From Spirochaetaceae bacterium (GTDB taxonomy: Bacteria; Spirochaetota; Spirochaetia; Treponematales; Breznakiellaceae): a stretch of DNA of 8,434 bases. Of this stretch, positions 7,024 through 8,434 are shown in pieces (position 1 is the first letter of the stretch; each line of letters starts with the position of its first letter). Both the position numbers and the translations under genes were made by a program. Under the pieces are notes generated by a model. That model was given only the letters and a program-made list of their open reading frames with translations. It was not told the origin of the DNA and searched no databases. The DNA lies in NCBI GenBank assembly GCA_031258615.1, contig JAIRMP010000275.1, forward strand, positions 1-8,434, written 5' to 3'.

Positions 7024-7052
7024 GTCCAGCGCCTACAACGTAGGCGCTGGAC
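7024..7052. terminator. Perfect 12-bp palindrome at the convergent ends of acsE and the nuclease-like gene
   Basis: GTCCAGCGCCTA (7024-7035) and TAGGCGCTGGAC (7041-7052) are perfectly complementary around loop CAACG; C7036-G7040 could add one more pair. It starts 12 nt after the acsE stop and contains the stop codon of the - strand gene (7033-7035). Position suggests a two-way terminator, but neither strand has a T-tract after the stem, so it could also be a dispersed palindromic element or an RNA 3'-end protector. Confidence 0.5.
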
Positions 7053-7731
7053 AGGACCAGCTTCTTGGCGCTGAAGGCGGTTTTGTTACCTTAACGTCTT
7101 CACCCAAGGGCTCAATGACGAAAAAGCCTTTCGACAAGGCGTAGTCTTTGACATCCCACCCTATTATCGGGGCGGCCATCGCGCCAAAAAATTCCCTGTT
7201 GTCGCCGTGTTCACCGGCATACTTTCGTACCTTTTCCATGCGTTCCAGGTGTTCGTCTATGTCCCTGCGGCGTAAGGTTGTTTTTACTTCCACCGCCACT
7301 GCCTGTTTTCCGTTTTCCAGAAGCCCGTCGATTTCCGTGTAAATGTTGCCTTCACCGTTGGCCCATTTTACCGTTTGTATGCCGGTAAACGTGAAGCCGA
7401 ATTCTTTAAACTTGCGGGGCAGATCCGGAGTCATAACGTGCTCGACCAGCGACCCCAAGGTATTACTGAGTCCCCCAATCGCCTTATTGAGCGTCTTCTC
7501 GGTCTCTTCGTGGGCCGCTTGAATATCCCGAATGGCTTCCTTGTGGGCCGCCCGAGTCTCACTGATTTCCCCAATCACCTTATTGAGCGTCTTCTCGGTC
7601 TCTTCGTGGGCTGCGGCAAGCTCGTCAAGAGTTTTCTGAATTTTGTCAAAGTTCGCCAATATATCAGCCTGAGTTACCTTCTTTCGGGCGCTTTTCGCTG
7701 TCTTTTTTGCCGCCGCTTTTGTTATGGGCAT
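7033..7731 (-). CDS. Coiled-coil protein with PD-(D/E)XK nuclease-like domain
   Basis: 232 residues from ATG 7731. GGAGG at 7741-7737, 5 nt upstream, fixes this start; the frame stays open 64 codons further, but that stretch holds the promoter of the divergent gene and looks non-coding. Order of parts: a basic Ala/Lys/Thr-rich N-terminus (1-19, histone-tail-like); a coiled coil (about 22-95) with two copies of AAHEETEKTLNK at 40 and 72; then an alpha/beta domain with YTEIDGLL (131-138) and VAVEVKT (145-151). E133, D135, E148 and K150 form the D-x12-ExK pattern of the PD-(D/E)XK fold, and YALSKGFFVIEP (197-208) is a typical end of the fold. It resembles the coiled-coil, DUF3782-like proteins numerous in cyanobacteria and some spirochaetes; their role is unknown. 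DNA binding or cleavage is inference. The last residues (SCPAPTL) are encoded inside and beside the 7024-7052 palindrome. Confidence 0.8.
   Translation of the reverse strand: MPITKAAAKKTAKSARKKVTQADILANFDKIQKTLDELAAAHEETEKTLNKVIGEISETRAAHKEAIRDIQAAHEETEKTLNKAIGGLSNTLGSLVEHVMTPDLPRKFKEFGFTFTGIQTVKWANGEGNIYTEIDGLLENGKQAVAVEVKTTLRRRDIDEHLERMEKVRKYAGEHGDNREFFGAMAAPIIGWDVKDYALSKGFFVIEPLGEDVKVTKPPSAPRSWSCPAPTL
7473..7614 (-). repeat. Two 46-bp direct repeats, 96 bp apart, in the coiled-coil part
   Basis: 7473-7518 and 7569-7614 are identical except at two positions and encode the two AAHEETEKTLNKxIG segments of the - strand gene. The 32-residue period keeps the frame. A weaker third relative (AAHKEA, near residue 61) lies between them. 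This is a recent internal duplication within a coiled coil. Confidence 0.85.
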
Positions 7732-7736
7732 AGACT

Positions 7737-7741
7737 CCTCC
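7737..7741 (-). promoter_or_regulatory. Shine-Dalgarno GGAGG that sets the start of the nuclease-like gene
   Basis: On the - strand GGAGG ends 5 nt before ATG 7731 (MPITK). No comparable site precedes the more upstream in-frame ATG at 7923, so the shorter protein is preferred. I found no convincing -35/-10 pair for this gene in 7742-7870. Confidence 0.75.
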
Positions 7742-7870
7742 GTTCCCTTGCAAGAATAGCGGTATTTCGCGATTCTGTAAAGCGGCGGCGCTGACAGGCG
7801 CTTTTTCTCCGTCAAGTCCGGCCTCCGCGTTGGGTGCAACAATTTTTTCCGTGCAAAAAGAAGAGAAAGG

Positions 7871-7879
7871 TGGTATAGT
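7871..7879 (+). promoter_or_regulatory. Extended -10 promoter of the broken right-end gene
   Basis: TGGTATAGT is an extended -10 (TGn followed by TATAGT, 5/6 to TATAAT). The -35 position (around 7851-7856) is poor, as is common with extended -10 promoters. A Shine-Dalgarno GGGAGG (7895-7900) and ATG 7909 follow, so the expression signals of this gene look intact although its frame does not. Confidence 0.6.
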
Positions 7880-8136
7880 GAATATATATTCCAAGGGAGG
7901 GAATACCTATGAACAAGACACAAGAAGAACTCAAGTAAAAGACTTTAGAAGCCATTGCTCCGGATATTGGGGAGATGCTGGAGCATTACGATGAGGTACT
8001 GGAGCCGGAAGATACACTAAATACCCGGATAGACCGGATTGAGGCTATGTGGGGTCAGGTTAAAGCGAGAACCGGCCTTCATATCACAAAGTTGATGAAT
8101 GAATTGGCGGGAGGGGTTGTAGAAAAAGAGCTCATC

Positions 8137-8147
8137 AAAAAAAAAAA
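8137..8147 (+). repeat. A11 homopolymer at the frame change
   Basis: Eleven consecutive A's in the lysine-rich end of the ELIKKK segment. Downstream the open frame differs by one base from the upstream one, so this run is the likely site of an indel, or of polymerase slippage. Confidence 0.8.
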
Positions 8148-8215
8148 CAGGTAGAAGCGGCGGAAGCCGGAGAGGTAAGGATACGTAACGGAGGGAATTG
8201 GTATAGCCGGATTGC

Positions 8216-8286
8216 CGTTCAAGATGACAAAGCAGATGATGGGAGAGACGGCATAATGGGGACAAAATCAAAGTTCGTTCAAGATG
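8216..8286 (+). repeat. Pair of 11-bp direct repeats CGTTCAAGATG, exactly 60 bp apart
   Basis: CGTTCAAGATG occurs at 8216-8226 and 8276-8286. The second copy follows a TTCG/TTC overlap (8274-8280) that looks like a 4-bp tandem duplication. The pair brackets the region where the reading frame of the right-end gene becomes unclear, and may mark a duplication or recombination scar. Confidence 0.5.
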
Positions 8287-8434
8287 GCATGGGAGGTAAT
8301 GAACGAACGGCTGGGACGCCAAATCAGCGATGAGTTGATAAGAGAAGTAACCGAATATGTAGGGCGGCAAGTCTATGAGGAGGATAAGAAGCGGGCGGAA
8401 GAAACGGATAAAAAGATGCCTTATATATTGTACC

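Larger units (their letters stand above)
7909..8434 (+). pseudogene. Decaying gene of unknown function, runs off the right edge
   Basis: After a good promoter, GGGAGG and ATG 7909, the frame reads MNKTQEELK and meets TAA at 7936-7938. The same frame then stays open for 71 codons (KTLEAIAPDIGEMLEHYDE ... KELIKKKNR) to TAG 8152-8154. A single C-to-T change (CAA to TAA) would explain the first stop, giving EELKQKTLEA. At the A11 run 8137-8147 the open frame moves: with one A more (or two fewer) it continues as QVEAAEAGEVRIRNGGNWYS. Near 8276 the coding signal appears to return to the first frame as FKMAWEVMNERLGRQISDEL and stays open to the edge; loss of 4 nt in TTCGTTC would join the two. The segment 8155-8280 is the least certain. 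The product would be charged, helical and without signal peptide. I do not recognise the family. The alternative is a 9-codon leader peptide followed by separate small ORFs, but no good Shine-Dalgarno supports internal starts. Confidence 0.55.

Noticed and set aside
7735..7923. 64-codon N-terminal extension of the nuclease-like gene
   Set aside because: The extension crosses the promoter and ribosome binding site of the divergent gene, has no start signal of its own, and a strong GGAGG precedes the internal ATG at 7731.
8017..8370. 117-codon - strand frame at the right end
   Set aside because: Composition is unlike its neighbours (Leu/Pro/His/Tyr-rich, low in charge), and it is antisense to the helical, charged + strand sequence; no Shine-Dalgarno seen.

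Overview
The window looks like chromosomal DNA from a homoacetogenic spirochaete, most likely a termite-gut type Treponema. Two things suggest this. The envelope genes on the left (a signal-peptide beta-barrel candidate followed by a lipoprotein with an Ala/Lys-rich coiled coil and a LysM-like end) are of a kind common in treponemes. The centre carries Wood-Ljungdahl genes, which among spirochaetes are known from the acetogenic Treponema primitia group. The species call is an inference; the gene calls for acsD, acsC and acsE rest on clear sequence motifs.

Left third (1-2858, + strand): the 3' end of an unrecognised gene, a 488-residue exported protein and a 400-residue lipoprotein follow each other with gaps of 15 and 18 nt, so they are probably one envelope operon. 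A short spacer separates them from a convergent recO-like gene on the - strand (2994-3629).

Centre (3630-7012, + strand): after a 197-nt AT-rich upstream region with a candidate promoter come acsD (small subunit of the corrinoid/iron-sulfur protein), acsC (its large, [4Fe-4S]- and B12-binding subunit) and acsE (methyltetrahydrofolate:corrinoid protein methyltransferase). AcsE moves the methyl group from methyl-H4folate to the cob(I)amide on AcsCD, and AcsCD passes it to acetyl-CoA synthase. The CODH/ACS catalytic subunits (acsA, acsB) are not in the window, and acsE is followed directly by an unrelated convergent gene. An 11-bp-stem hairpin sits between acsC and acsE.

Right end (7024-8434): a perfect 12-bp palindrome overlaps the 3' end of a - strand gene for a coiled-coil protein with a PD-(D/E)XK-type nuclease motif. 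Divergent from it is a gene with a good extended -10 promoter and ribosome binding site whose reading frame is broken by an early TAA, by an A11 tract and again near a TTCG/TTC duplication. It looks like a decaying accessory gene and runs off the window.

I saw no tRNA, rRNA, CRISPR array, transposase or recognisable riboswitch. The most unusual parts are the detached acsDCE module, the hairpins at its gene ends, and the repeat-bearing nuclease-like gene beside the broken gene.
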